Below, piece by piece: positions 28,244 to 37,219 of a DNA stretch of 38,624 nucleotides; the first letter of the stretch is position 1, and each line of letters begins with the position of its first letter. This DNA is from Clostridia bacterium (lineage in GTDB: Bacteria > Bacillota > Clostridia > Christensenellales > UBA1242): positions 1-38,624 of the forward strand of contig SAAW01000010.1 in the NCBI GenBank assembly GCA_009929275.1. Direction: 5' to 3'. The position numbers were made by a program, and so were the translations under genes. The notes beneath the pieces are model-generated. The model saw only the letters and a program-made list of their open reading frames with translations, ran no database searches and had not been told where the DNA came from.

Positions 28244-29413
28244 CTATATATTTTTATAAATTTCCCTCATTTGCTCTAACACCACATCAATAGAATAATT
28301 TTTGACGAATTCTTTGTTGCGTTCGCCAAATTTTTTGCATAAAGTTTTATCTTCATAAAGTTTTTGAATGGCGTTTTTTATGGTCGCAACATCATATGGG
28401 TCAATTAAAACTCCACCTTCATTGTTTCCAATCAGATCTTTTATACCTCTGATATCGCTTCCAATAAGAGGTTTGCCCACACTCATTGCTTCCAAAAAGG
28501 ATTTTGGCAACCCTTCACGGAAAGAAACAAGGATAACGGCATTTGACACTTGAATGCAGTTTGAAATGTCGTTTCTGTAACCTAAAAACAGAACTCTATC
28601 TTGTAAGTTGTGAGAATTGACATATTCTTTTAGTCTTTCTTGCAATTCTCCTCTTCCACACAAGATAAGTTTTATTTTTTTATTTGGATTGTCTTCTATT
28701 GCTTTTATGATTGATATTATATTTTTATTTATTGTGAATTCTGCAACTGAAAGAATAAGAAAATCATCTTTTTCCACGCCCAAACTTTTTCTAAAAGCAA
28801 CCTCATCAAGTTCCTCGTTCAATTTATATTTGTCCAGATCCACGCCAATTCCGTTGATTTTATATATTTTTTTCGCCTTCATTTTTTTGGCAGAAGAAAA
28901 GTCTTCCTCGTTCATTGTCACAAGAGCATCAGTTTTTTTTGCCATTTCAGTTTCAATTGTCTTATAGATAAGTTTATTTTGAAGTGGAGCACCTTTAAAA
29001 AAGTGAAATCCGTGGGCTATGTATAGCACAGGGACTTTGCATTGATGCCCCGCCATTCTTGCCAGAACTCCTCCAACAGGTTGTTGGCAGTGAATTAAAT
29101 CATACTTATTTTTTTTGATAAGTTTCACAAGCTCATCTTTTGCCCTGAAAAGTTTAAAACTCAAAGGCTTTCTTGGAATGTCCAGTTTGTGCATTGTGAA
29201 GCCATACTCGTTTTTAAGCGTTTCAAAGAAAAAATCCGTTTCGTTGCAAGCGCACTCCACAGTTGCCCCCATTTTTTGCATATCTTGAATGTGAGGAATG
29301 AGAAATTGAGAAATCATATTGTCAGTTGAAGTGACAACCAAAACCTTTTTTCCGCTTAAATCCATAAAACCCTCCATAAACAAAAATATATTAGCATCTT
29401 TAAAAAAAATCAC
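28244..29413 (-). CDS. Glycosyltransferase family 1/4
   Basis: VLYIAHGFHFFKGAP, ILSVAEFTINKNIISIIKAI, SFREGLPKSFLEAMSVGKPLIGSDIRGIKDLI. Internal ATG at 29365 (MDLSGKKVLVVTST) likely the true start. Confidence 0.9.
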   Translation of the reverse strand: MIFFKDANIFLFMEGFMDLSGKKVLVVTSTDNMISQFLIPHIQDMQKMGATVECACNETDFFFETLKNEYGFTMHKLDIPRKPLSFKLFRAKDELVKLIKKNKYDLIHCQQPVGGVLARMAGHQCKVPVLYIAHGFHFFKGAPLQNKLIYKTIETEMAKKTDALVTMNEEDFSSAKKMKAKKIYKINGIGVDLDKYKLNEELDEVAFRKSLGVEKDDFLILSVAEFTINKNIISIIKAIEDNPNKKIKLILCGRGELQERLKEYVNSHNLQDRVLFLGYRNDISNCIQVSNAVILVSFREGLPKSFLEAMSVGKPLIGSDIRGIKDLIGNNEGGVLIDPYDVATIKNAIQKLYEDKTLCKKFGERNKEFVKNYSIDVVLEQMREIYKNI

Positions 29414-29499
29414 AAAATAAATGCTAGCGTTTTAATTTTTTATATTTGTTTTGATATTTTTTGCTAATAATATAAAATAAAGGAAAGAATGGAGGAAAT

Positions 29500-31551
29500 A
29501 TGAATAATAAATACAAATCTATTTTCACACCTTGGAAAATAGGCAATTTGAAAATTAAGAACAGAGTTGTGCTGTGCCCAATGGGAGGGACATCAATTTT
29601 TGGCTGGATGGAGAAAAATCATTTTGACAAACAAGCAGCAGACTTGCTCCTTGAAATTGCAAAAAATGAAGTTGGGCTTGTCATTCCAGGCATTGCACCA
29701 GTAAAAGATGTGATGTTTGGACACTGGCTTCATAAGAGCAAAAAGAAATTTAGTCAGTTAAAAGAATATATGACTGAATTTCATAAAACGGGAGCAAAGA
29801 TGTTTATTCAACTCACTGCGGGCTTTGGCAGGTCTTTTGCAATCCCAGAAAATATGAAAATGCTTGCAAAGAATAAATTTTTGGGCACTCTTGCAAAACC
29901 AATTATGAATATGTCCTATCATAGTGCCTCTCCAAGCGAACTTCCATCAAGGTGGGACGAAACAATTAAATGTCGTGCTATCACAAAAAAAGAGATTGAT
30001 AAAATTATCTATTCTTTTGGGCAATCTGCAAAACTTTGCAAGGAAGCAGGCATTGACGGCATTGAGGTTCACGCAGTTCACGAGGGTTATCTTCTTGACC
30101 AATTCACCACAGAATACACCAACAAACGAACAGACGAATATGGCGGAAGTTTTGAAAACCGCTATCGTTTTCCAGTGGAGATTGTGAAAGAGATCAAAAA
30201 ACAGTGTGGAAAAGATTTTCCTGTTTCTGTTAGATATAGTGTTGTCAGCAAAACAAAAGGCTTCGATGAGGGTGCACTGCCGGGCGAAGATTTTGTGGAA
30301 GCAGGCAGAGATATGAAAGAAAGTGAAAAGGCAGCGAAATATCTGCAAGACGCAGGCTATGATATGCTAAATTGTGATAATGGAACATATGACGCTTGGT
30401 ATTGGGCTCACCCACCAGCATATATGCCAACAAATTGCAACCTTGAAGATGTGGAGCATATCAAAAAATTCGTGGACATTCCTGTCGTGTGTGCAGGCAG
30501 AATGACTCCTGATGTTGCGGACAAATCAATTGAAAACAAGGGAATTGACGCAATGGGTGTGGGACGACAATTTTTGGTGGACCCTGCTTGGGTGACAAAA
30601 CTGAAAAATGGGAAAGAAGAAGACATTCAACCTTGCATTTGTTGTCACAATGGTTGTTTTAATATGGCGCACTACAAAGGAGTTGCCAATTTGCAAGATT
30701 TTGACGACACAATGCATATGTGCAGATGTGCCATAAATCCGGAAATGATGAACGACGGGAAATTCAAGATTATTCCAGCCAAAAAGATTAAGAAAGTTGC
30801 AGTGATTGGCGGTGGAGTTGGAGGAATGGAAACGGCAAGGATTGCTACAATGCGTGGACATAAAGTCACAATTTATGAAAAAACAGACAAATTGGGTGGA
30901 GTGTTTCTGCCAGCATCTGTTCTTGATTTTAAAGAATATGACAGAATGCTCCTCAAATGGTATGTTAATCAAGTTAAAAAGTTAAAAATTGAAGTAAAGT
31001 TTAACACTGAAATAAAAGACCTCTCTTCTCTTGACGCCGATGAAATTGTTGTTGCCACAGGCTCAACTCCTCGCATTTTGCGTTTTGAGGGCAGTGACAA
31101 AGCCATTGACGCACTAGACTATTTGAAAGGTGTTGAAGTGGGCGAAAGAGTTGTCATCATTGGCGGTGGGCTCACAGGTTGCGAGATTGCTTATGACTTG
31201 CACAAAAATGGAAAAACTCCAATTATTGTGGAGATTAAAAATGACTTAATTGCTGTCAAAGGAGTTTGTCTTGCAAATTCTTCCTATCTAAGAGATTATT
31301 TTAAAACTAATAAAGTGGACGTTCACTTGGAGTCCAGTGTCGTTAAATTTTCAAACGGAGTTGTCCACATTTTGGGCAGAAATGGGGAAGAATCAAAGGT
31401 GAAAGCCGACAGTATCATAATGTCAGTTGGCTACACACCTGCACCAGTGTTTCAAAAGTCAAAGAACATTCATCTTGTGGGAGATGCAAGCCATGTGGGC
31501 AATCTTCGCACAGTTGTTTGGCGCGCTTGGGAAGTGGCAGAAAAGATTTAA
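29500..31551 (+). CDS. NADH:flavin oxidoreductase / enoate (2,4-dienoyl-CoA)-reductase-like, OYE + Fe-S + FAD domains
   Basis: FTPWKIGNLKIKNRVVLCPM, GIEVHAVHEGYLLDQFTTEYTNKRTDEYGGSFENR, CICCHNGC, VAVIGGGVGGMETARIA, VVIIGGGLTGCEIAYDL. Confidence 0.93.
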   Translation: MNNKYKSIFTPWKIGNLKIKNRVVLCPMGGTSIFGWMEKNHFDKQAADLLLEIAKNEVGLVIPGIAPVKDVMFGHWLHKSKKKFSQLKEYMTEFHKTGAKMFIQLTAGFGRSFAIPENMKMLAKNKFLGTLAKPIMNMSYHSASPSELPSRWDETIKCRAITKKEIDKIIYSFGQSAKLCKEAGIDGIEVHAVHEGYLLDQFTTEYTNKRTDEYGGSFENRYRFPVEIVKEIKKQCGKDFPVSVRYSVVSKTKGFDEGALPGEDFVEAGRDMKESEKAAKYLQDAGYDMLNCDNGTYDAWYWAHPPAYMPTNCNLEDVEHIKKFVDIPVVCAGRMTPDVADKSIENKGIDAMGVGRQFLVDPAWVTKLKNGKEEDIQPCICCHNGCFNMAHYKGVANLQDFDDTMHMCRCAINPEMMNDGKFKIIPAKKIKKVAVIGGGVGGMETARIATMRGHKVTIYEKTDKLGGVFLPASVLDFKEYDRMLLKWYVNQVKKLKIEVKFNTEIKDLSSLDADEIVVATGSTPRILRFEGSDKAIDALDYLKGVEVGERVVIIGGGLTGCEIAYDLHKNGKTPIIVEIKNDLIAVKGVCLANSSYLRDYFKTNKVDVHLESSVVKFSNGVVHILGRNGEESKVKADSIIMSVGYTPAPVFQKSKNIHLVGDASHVGNLRTVVWRAWEVAEKI

Positions 31552-31565
31552 TGGGAGAATAAAAA

Positions 31566-32852
31566 ATGAAATTAACCAAGGAAGAACAAGAAATTTATGA
31601 TGGGCAAAAGGGCGAAACTCTTGCGAAAATTATGAGAACAGTTGTTGAGTTTGGTGACATTTTTGATGCGAAAAGACTTGTCCCCACCACTCATGGCAGT
31701 CACTTTGTCACATCTTTTGGGTTGGGACTTTTAAAGCCAATTTATAGGATTAATGAAGAAATCATTTCCGCTGGCATTAAAACAAAAGAGCCTTTTACAA
31801 TGGACCCAAGACCCATTGATTATAAAAATGTGAAATGCGGGCTTTTGAATAAGTTAATTTTTAGCAAAATAATGTATAGTAAGCAAAAATTTTATGAAGA
31901 ACAACTTCAAAAGTTGGGGCTAAGAGATAAAGACAGTTTCACTTGCACATCATACCTTAAAGAAGTGGGAAACACTCCAAAAGAGGGCGACATTTTAGGT
32001 TGGGCGGAAAGTTCGGCAGTTGTCTATGCAAATTCAGTTTTGGGTGCAAGGTGCAATAGAAACAGCGGTGTGCTAGACCTTTTTTACGCCATTTTAGGCA
32101 AAGTCCCAGAGTTTGGATTTTTGACAGATGAAGGCAGAAAAGCAGATTACATTGTTGAAATAAACACAACAAAACTTCCCGAAGCACAAATTCTTGGCAG
32201 TGCCATTGGAATGAAAGTTATGGAAGATGTCCCATATGTTGTGGGGCTAGACAAATTTTTAGGAACAAACCTTAATGATGAAGTGAAAGCATATCTCAAA
32301 GATTTTGGTGCAGCCACAGCGTCAAATGGTTCTGTGGGACTTTTTCACATTGAAAACTTAACCCCAGAGGCAGTCAAATTGGGCAGAATGCTCATAAAAG
32401 ATAGTGCAAAAAAATATGTTATAACAGACGAAACGCTTGAAGAAGTCTATAAAAGTTATCCAATTTTGTGGAAAAATAAACAAGCAAAGCCAAAACTTTG
32501 CTTTATTGGTTGTCCGCACCTAACACTTTCTCAACTAAATGATTGGACAGAGAAAATTGTTTCTAACCTTGAAAAAAACAACTTGAAAAAGATTAAAGTC
32601 CGCACCATTTTGACGACAAGTCCGCAAGTTGCAAAGATTTTTGCAGAAACAGAAAATTATAAAAAATTGATTGCAACGGGAGTGAAAATAAGCAGTATTT
32701 GTCCACTTATGTATACAAACAATCCGCTTGCAGGAAAGAAAGAAATCATCACCTCTTCAAATAAACTTCGAACCTATTCTTCTTCAAGGTATTTTAAAGA
32801 TGACGACATTATAAAAATTATTACAGGAGGAAAACAGAATGAAAACATTTAA
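31566..32852 (+). CDS. Aconitase X catalytic (large) subunit
   Basis: MKLTKEEQEIYDGQKGETLAKIM, DSFTCTSYL, GWAESSAVVYANSVLGARCNRNSG, typical AcnX/DUF521 layout. Confidence 0.9.
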   Translation: MKLTKEEQEIYDGQKGETLAKIMRTVVEFGDIFDAKRLVPTTHGSHFVTSFGLGLLKPIYRINEEIISAGIKTKEPFTMDPRPIDYKNVKCGLLNKLIFSKIMYSKQKFYEEQLQKLGLRDKDSFTCTSYLKEVGNTPKEGDILGWAESSAVVYANSVLGARCNRNSGVLDLFYAILGKVPEFGFLTDEGRKADYIVEINTTKLPEAQILGSAIGMKVMEDVPYVVGLDKFLGTNLNDEVKAYLKDFGAATASNGSVGLFHIENLTPEAVKLGRMLIKDSAKKYVITDETLEEVYKSYPILWKNKQAKPKLCFIGCPHLTLSQLNDWTEKIVSNLEKNNLKKIKVRTILTTSPQVAKIFAETENYKKLIATGVKISSICPLMYTNNPLAGKKEIITSSNKLRTYSSSRYFKDDDIIKIITGGKQNENI

Positions 32853-33288
32853 AGGAAGAGTCCTTTGTGCAGGCGAGTTAACGGGGGAAGCAGTTGTGTC
32901 AAAGCAAGGAGTAAACACTCTTGCCACTTTTCAAAAAAGTGCTCTTAAAAATGCGAAAATTGTCGTTTGTTCCGATCAAAATAATAAAGACATATATAAT
33001 AAAGTTCTCACAGGAAAGATTTTGTGCCTGCCAAAAACAATTGGTTCAACAACAGGTGGAATGGTGCTTCAAGCCATTTGTTCAATGGGAATTAATCCAA
33101 GTGCAATGTTGTTTTCAGAGAGTATTGATAGCCTTGCTGCTGCAGGGGTTGTGCTTGCAAAAAATTGGGAGAAAAACAAAATGGTTGCAGTTGACAGACT
33201 AGGCGAAGATTTTCTTATGTCAGTTCAAACAGGCGACATGGTTGAGATTAAAACCGACGGAACGGTTATAGTTAAAGATAAAAAGTAG
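32839..33288 (+). CDS. Aconitase X swivel (small) subunit
   Basis: FKGRVLCAGELTGEAVVSKQGVN, GKILCLPKTIGSTTGGMVLQAI; overlaps the large-subunit ORF. Confidence 0.88.
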   Translation: MKTFKGRVLCAGELTGEAVVSKQGVNTLATFQKSALKNAKIVVCSDQNNKDIYNKVLTGKILCLPKTIGSTTGGMVLQAICSMGINPSAMLFSESIDSLAAAGVVLAKNWEKNKMVAVDRLGEDFLMSVQTGDMVEIKTDGTVIVKDKK

Positions 33289-33312
33289 AAATCTTCATAC
33301 AATAAAAAATAA

Positions 33313-33347
33313 GAAAAAAAACACCTAATTTTATGGTGTTTTTTAAT
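33313..33347. terminator. Bidirectional terminator
   Basis: aaaaacacc-taattttat-ggtgttttt. Confidence 0.8.
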
Positions 33348-33395
33348 ATATTTTTCGATTAAATTTATATTTTTTTAAGAAAATAAAATGAAATT

Positions 33396-34130
33396 CTAAT
33401 CAAAAATTGAGGTGAATTGTTCCCACAAAAAGCCCCCTAAAGTTTGATTATATCCATAGTAAAAAGCAACTTTTCCAACAATTTGCGAAATATTAAAAGC
33501 CCCATAAACTGTGCTATCTGAACTGTTGCCACGATTGTCCCCAAGGGCGAACACGCAATTTTGTGGGATCACGAGTGTTGCTTGTTCAAAGCCGTCCTTC
33601 ATTTCAGTTGTAACAGTGTAATAGATATTATCTCTAAATTTAGTATAATAAACAAAATTCATATCTTTGTAGTTTTCGCCAAGATAACTCTCGTCAATCT
33701 TCACCCCGTTCAAATAGAAGTGATAATAAGTGTCGCTGGAGTCTCTTTTCAAAGTAAGAGTTTGCCCCGCTTTGGCAATAATTCTTTTGATAATAACTTC
33801 ATCTTCTTTTTGGATTAAAATTATGTCGCCGTTTGAGCCCGTTTCATAGCGATTGACGATAACAATGTCCTTGTAGATTGAATTTTCGCCATTAATCCCC
33901 TCTTCGAGAGCAGAATTAAAAGTGGGTTTCATAGATTGTCCAATGACTTGAACTTGATAGAAAATGCTGTAAAAAAGCAGACAAGAATAAATATATAAAG
34001 TTAAAATTGCAAAAATAACAAAAAATACTTTTTGATAGGAACTAGTTTTTTTCGCATATTTTTTGTTATAAATTGTTAAAGAATCATCTAAAAAAGTCAT
34101 AAAAATTTCCTCAAAATAGAATTTGAACAT
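33396..34130 (-). CDS. lepB: Signal peptidase I
   Basis: TM helix then VIGQSMKPTF (catalytic Ser), IKRIIAKAGQ (Lys), FALGDNRGNSSDS. Confidence 0.92.
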   Translation of the reverse strand: MFKFYFEEIFMTFLDDSLTIYNKKYAKKTSSYQKVFFVIFAILTLYIYSCLLFYSIFYQVQVIGQSMKPTFNSALEEGINGENSIYKDIVIVNRYETGSNGDIILIQKEDEVIIKRIIAKAGQTLTLKRDSSDTYYHFYLNGVKIDESYLGENYKDMNFVYYTKFRDNIYYTVTTEMKDGFEQATLVIPQNCVFALGDNRGNSSDSTVYGAFNISQIVGKVAFYYGYNQTLGGFLWEQFTSIFD

Positions 34131-34220
34131 TTCTAGTATATTTCAAAGAGATAAGAAAATCAAATGCTTTTATTTTATTAGCATAAAAACAAAGATAAAA
34201 TTATCTTTAAACATTTTTTC

Positions 34221-34249
34221 TTGCAGTAAGATAAAAAAAGTAGTAGAAT
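34221..34249 (+). promoter_or_regulatory. Promoter for tRNA-Arg region
   Basis: TTGCAG - 17 bp - TAGAAT. Confidence 0.5.
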
Positions 34250-34327
34250 GATTTTTGTTAAACATAGCGGTTGTGAAGCGTAATTCTATTTCAAAAAACG
34301 CTTGCTAAGGTTTAAAGTTATTCATAT

Positions 34328-34396
34328 GCGTCACTAGCTCAATTGTATAGAGCATCGGTCTTCGGAACCACTCTTCGGGGGTTCAAAAAACACGGC
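34328..34396 (+). pseudogene. tRNA-Arg pseudogene (5' half conserved, 3' half decayed)
   Basis: gcgtcactagctcaattgtatagagcatcggtcttcggaacc closely matches 5' half of the tRNA at 34414; no matching acceptor 3' strand. Confidence 0.7.
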
Positions 34397-34413
34397 TAAA
34401 AAAAACTTAATAT

Positions 34414-34490
34414 GCGCCATTAGCTCAATTGGATAGAGCATCAGTCTTCGGAACTGAGGGTTACGTGTTCAAATCATGTATGGCGCACCA
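34414..34490 (+). tRNA. tRNA-Arg (TCG)
   Basis: Acceptor gcgccat/atggcgc, anticodon loop ctTCGga, encoded CCA. Confidence 0.88.
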
Positions 34491-34499
34491 GAAAGCCTT

Positions 34500-34640
34500 T
34501 TGCCGAAAAGGGCTAAAGCCCTTTGAACGCCAAGGTTCTCGCATTGCGAGGTTCTTATATTATGGGTATTGTAGCAGTTGCCGAGCCTAATTATAAATTA
34601 GGCGAACGCCAAGACAACACGTCGTGTTGTCTTATTTTTA
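34500..34640 (+). repeat. Tandem pair of hairpin modules with conserved linkers
   Basis: TTGCCGA-hairpin-GAACGCCAAG-hairpin occurs twice (linkers 34525-34534 and 34604-34613) with different stem sequences. Confidence 0.75.
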
Positions 34641-34768
34641 CAGGTCGCTACTTTTTTATTTTATTGCCAAAAATTCGAACCCCTAAAACGGTTTTTTGCT
34701 TGTTTTTGGTTACAATTTTTCATAGATAAAAATACATCAATTTTGACCAAAATGTTCAAAAAAGTGCG

Positions 34769-34801
34769 TTTGTCACGAATTTGTCACGAATTTGTCACGA
34801 A
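34769..34801. repeat. 3 x 11-bp tandem repeat (tttgtcacgaa), putative integrase arm-type sites
   Basis: Three perfect consecutive copies between tRNA-Arg and integrase 3' end. Confidence 0.8.
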
Positions 34802-34882
34802 TTTTTGCAAGAGTGCCGTATTTTATCGTATGTTTACGCCTATTATTTTTTGGTGATTTTTGCAAAAAATCTGCAAACATTA

Positions 34883-34914
34883 AAAAAGGCAAGATTTCAA
34901 AATCTTGCCTTTTT
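34883..34914. terminator. Terminator downstream of integrase
   Basis: aaaaaggcaagatt-tcaa-aatcttgccttttt. Confidence 0.8.
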
Positions 34915-34916
34915 CC

Positions 34917-36167
34917 TTACATTTCAGACTCATCTTGCATTCTTTTCTTCCGTTTTTCTGCAAGCAATCTTTCCAACTCTTTAATTTCATCGTCTATCAT
35001 TTGCTTTTCATCTTTTTCACTTAGCATAGAACTTATTATGTTTGCAGATTCTATTTTGGCTGAGAAATCAAGATGAGAATATATGTCTGCCGTTGTGCTA
35101 AAATTTGAATGCCCTAACCACTCTTGAATATTTTTCATGGGAACACCACTAGCCACAAGCAAACTTGCGCACGAATGCCTTAGGTCATGAAAGCGAATGT
35201 GCTTAAGACCATTTGCCCTTAAAAGTTCTCTAAATTTATTTGAGACATAATCAGGGTTAATGATGTCGCCAATATCATCTACAAAAACATAGTCTAAGTA
35301 TTTTTTGTTATAACTTCTGCCATACATAAGTTTGTTATCTTCAATCTCTTCTTTTCTTTCAATCAGTAATTTTTCAGTTTCTGGCAACAACGGAAGCTTT
35401 CTATGACTTGATGCCGTTTTCAATGTGTCGGATAAATATACTCTTCCCTCAACCGTTAAAATTTTATGGCTTATTGAAATAATCTTATTTTCAAAATCTA
35501 TTGCACTCCATTTAATCCCCATCAATTCACTTCTTCTTAAGCCATAATAAGCGGCCATTCGCACAATTAAACCGATTGCCGTTTTGTCGGTTATTTTAAA
35601 CAGCTCATCTAGTTCTTTCTTGTTATAATAACTCATTTTAGATTTTTCTTTCTTTATCTTCGGCATAAACTCATAAGGATTTTTTGATATCAAATCATCT
35701 CTATATGCCTGTCTTAGTGCTGGAGATAAAATAATTGCATGATGCTTTACTGTAATGTTTTTATTGCCTCGCTCTTTCTTAAGATAATCATAGTAGCTTA
35801 GTATGTGTTGATATGTAATATCTTTTAGTTTTTGCTTTTTCCCGAAATACAATTTCATTATTTTGTGACAAGATATATAAGAGTGATAAGCAGGTGGTGA
35901 AAGCTCTTCTTTTTTTGCATCAATATAACTTTTGATATAGTCCACAAAAATAATATCATTACTTGTTTTAGGCTTTTCATTCTTTTGAATACTTTCAATT
36001 GGTTTATAGGTTTCTAGTTCTTTTTGCAAAAAAAGTTGCGCCTCTTTTTTATTACCTCTTTCACTTAACCCTGTTGGAATCCACTTTTGTTTATATCTTC
36101 CAAATTCGTCCTTATAATTTACAACTGCATAGAATAAACCGTTTTTAACTTTCAATCTTCCCGTCAT
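34917..36167 (-). CDS. Tyrosine recombinase / integrase (second element)
   Basis: AAYYGLRRSELMGIKWSAIDF, HDLRHSCASLLVASGVPMKNIQEWLGHSNFSTTADIYSHL. Confidence 0.95.
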   Translation of the reverse strand: MTGRLKVKNGLFYAVVNYKDEFGRYKQKWIPTGLSERGNKKEAQLFLQKELETYKPIESIQKNEKPKTSNDIIFVDYIKSYIDAKKEELSPPAYHSYISCHKIMKLYFGKKQKLKDITYQHILSYYDYLKKERGNKNITVKHHAIILSPALRQAYRDDLISKNPYEFMPKIKKEKSKMSYYNKKELDELFKITDKTAIGLIVRMAAYYGLRRSELMGIKWSAIDFENKIISISHKILTVEGRVYLSDTLKTASSHRKLPLLPETEKLLIERKEEIEDNKLMYGRSYNKKYLDYVFVDDIGDIINPDYVSNKFRELLRANGLKHIRFHDLRHSCASLLVASGVPMKNIQEWLGHSNFSTTADIYSHLDFSAKIESANIISSMLSEKDEKQMIDDEIKELERLLAEKRKKRMQDESEM

Positions 36168-36388
36168 AACTGGTCGCCTCCGTAAATATAAGCAATCACA
36201 TTCAGTTTTGAAATTTTGTAATCCTTTCCTATTTTGATAGATTTAATCATCCCACTCTTTAATAACTCATAAGTCTTTGTTCTTTTTATTCCAAGCATCT
36301 TTGCAAGTTCCTGCACACTCACACAGTCAGGATATTCTTTAAACATGAAGTTTGTCATTTCATTTATATTCGTCATGCCCCACCTCAC
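36164..36388 (-). CDS. Excisionase-like helix-turn-helix protein
   Basis: VSVQELAKMLGIKRTKTYELLKSGMIKSIKIGKDYKISKLNVIAYI; 4-nt overlaps with both neighbours. Confidence 0.85.
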   Translation of the reverse strand: MRWGMTNINEMTNFMFKEYPDCVSVQELAKMLGIKRTKTYELLKSGMIKSIKIGKDYKISKLNVIAYIYGGDQL

Positions 36389-37113
36389 ATTTCCATCTCA
36401 GACTTAGATTTTCGATCCATCTGACTACAATCAAGCAAATTATTAAGTGCAGTTAAAAACCTCTTGTTTTTAAACAAATTATAGTTATTGTAAGTATTTT
36501 TTGGTTTGTTGAATTTGTGGTCAAATCTCGTCCAAGCTCGGTAGTAGTCATAATCTCTCGACTGGTTGCAAATGAAGCCTTCTAGGCTTAATCTAAGCCC
36601 TGAAACCAGCACCTCAGGTAAATCATTATCTCTGCAGAGATATCTTATGTTTCTGCTTAGTGTGTTTACATTCATTCTTGAACCATCTTTCTTTAAACAA
36701 ACATAGTTTATGTTACTATCGTCGCCATGCTTTTCAAAGTCTAGTTCTTGTTGTTCTTTCAGTTCTAAAAGCAGTTTTTTAATGTGTGGCAAAAGAGGAA
36801 AGGTTCTTTTAAACTCAGTCAATTTTTCAATGTACCAGCTGTAATAAAACTTATTTGTCACTGTGTATGAAATTGGATGTATTTCAATTCTATCATTCTC
36901 AAAATCAACATCTTGCCATTCTAAACTCATTAGTTCCAATTTAGAAAACTGATATGCCAAAATGAGTTTAATGTATATTTCATACTTTGTGTCTTTTGTA
37001 AACTTTAAAAACTTCTTCACTTGTTCAAGAGTGAGAAGATTTTCTTTGCGAGCATTAATATTTTTTTTACTTATCATTATTTTTTTCCTTTTCAATTCTA
37101 GTTTTATCTCCAT
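36385..37113 (-). CDS. Tyrosine recombinase paralogue, catalytic residues degenerate
   Basis: LTLEQVKKFLKFTKDT..ILAYQFSKLELMSLEWQDVDFENDRIEI resembles the integrase catalytic domain, but the canonical R and HxxR-H-Y set is not conserved. ATG at 37077 (MISKKNINARKENLLT) plausible start. Confidence 0.65.
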   Translation of the reverse strand: MEIKLELKRKKIMISKKNINARKENLLTLEQVKKFLKFTKDTKYEIYIKLILAYQFSKLELMSLEWQDVDFENDRIEIHPISYTVTNKFYYSWYIEKLTEFKRTFPLLPHIKKLLLELKEQQELDFEKHGDDSNINYVCLKKDGSRMNVNTLSRNIRYLCRDNDLPEVLVSGLRLSLEGFICNQSRDYDYYRAWTRFDHKFNKPKNTYNNYNLFKNKRFLTALNNLLDCSQMDRKSKSEMEM

Positions 37114-37219
37114 CAGTTATCTCGTTCAAATAATGATCTCTCTTTCAATTGTTGTGTTTTGTTTTACTAATACCTCCTCATTTTTTAAATTTTTATATCT
37201 CTAACTCTTTTATGTCCCT

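Noticed and set aside
29924-30972. Antisense and alternative-frame ORFs within the OYE gene
   Set aside because: Overlap a strongly conserved coding frame; no RBS or family match.
34673-34690. attcgaacccctaaaacgg, tRNA T-loop-like sequence near the second integrase
   Set aside because: No foldable tRNA around it and no duplicate in the window; cannot be supported as tRNA or att core.
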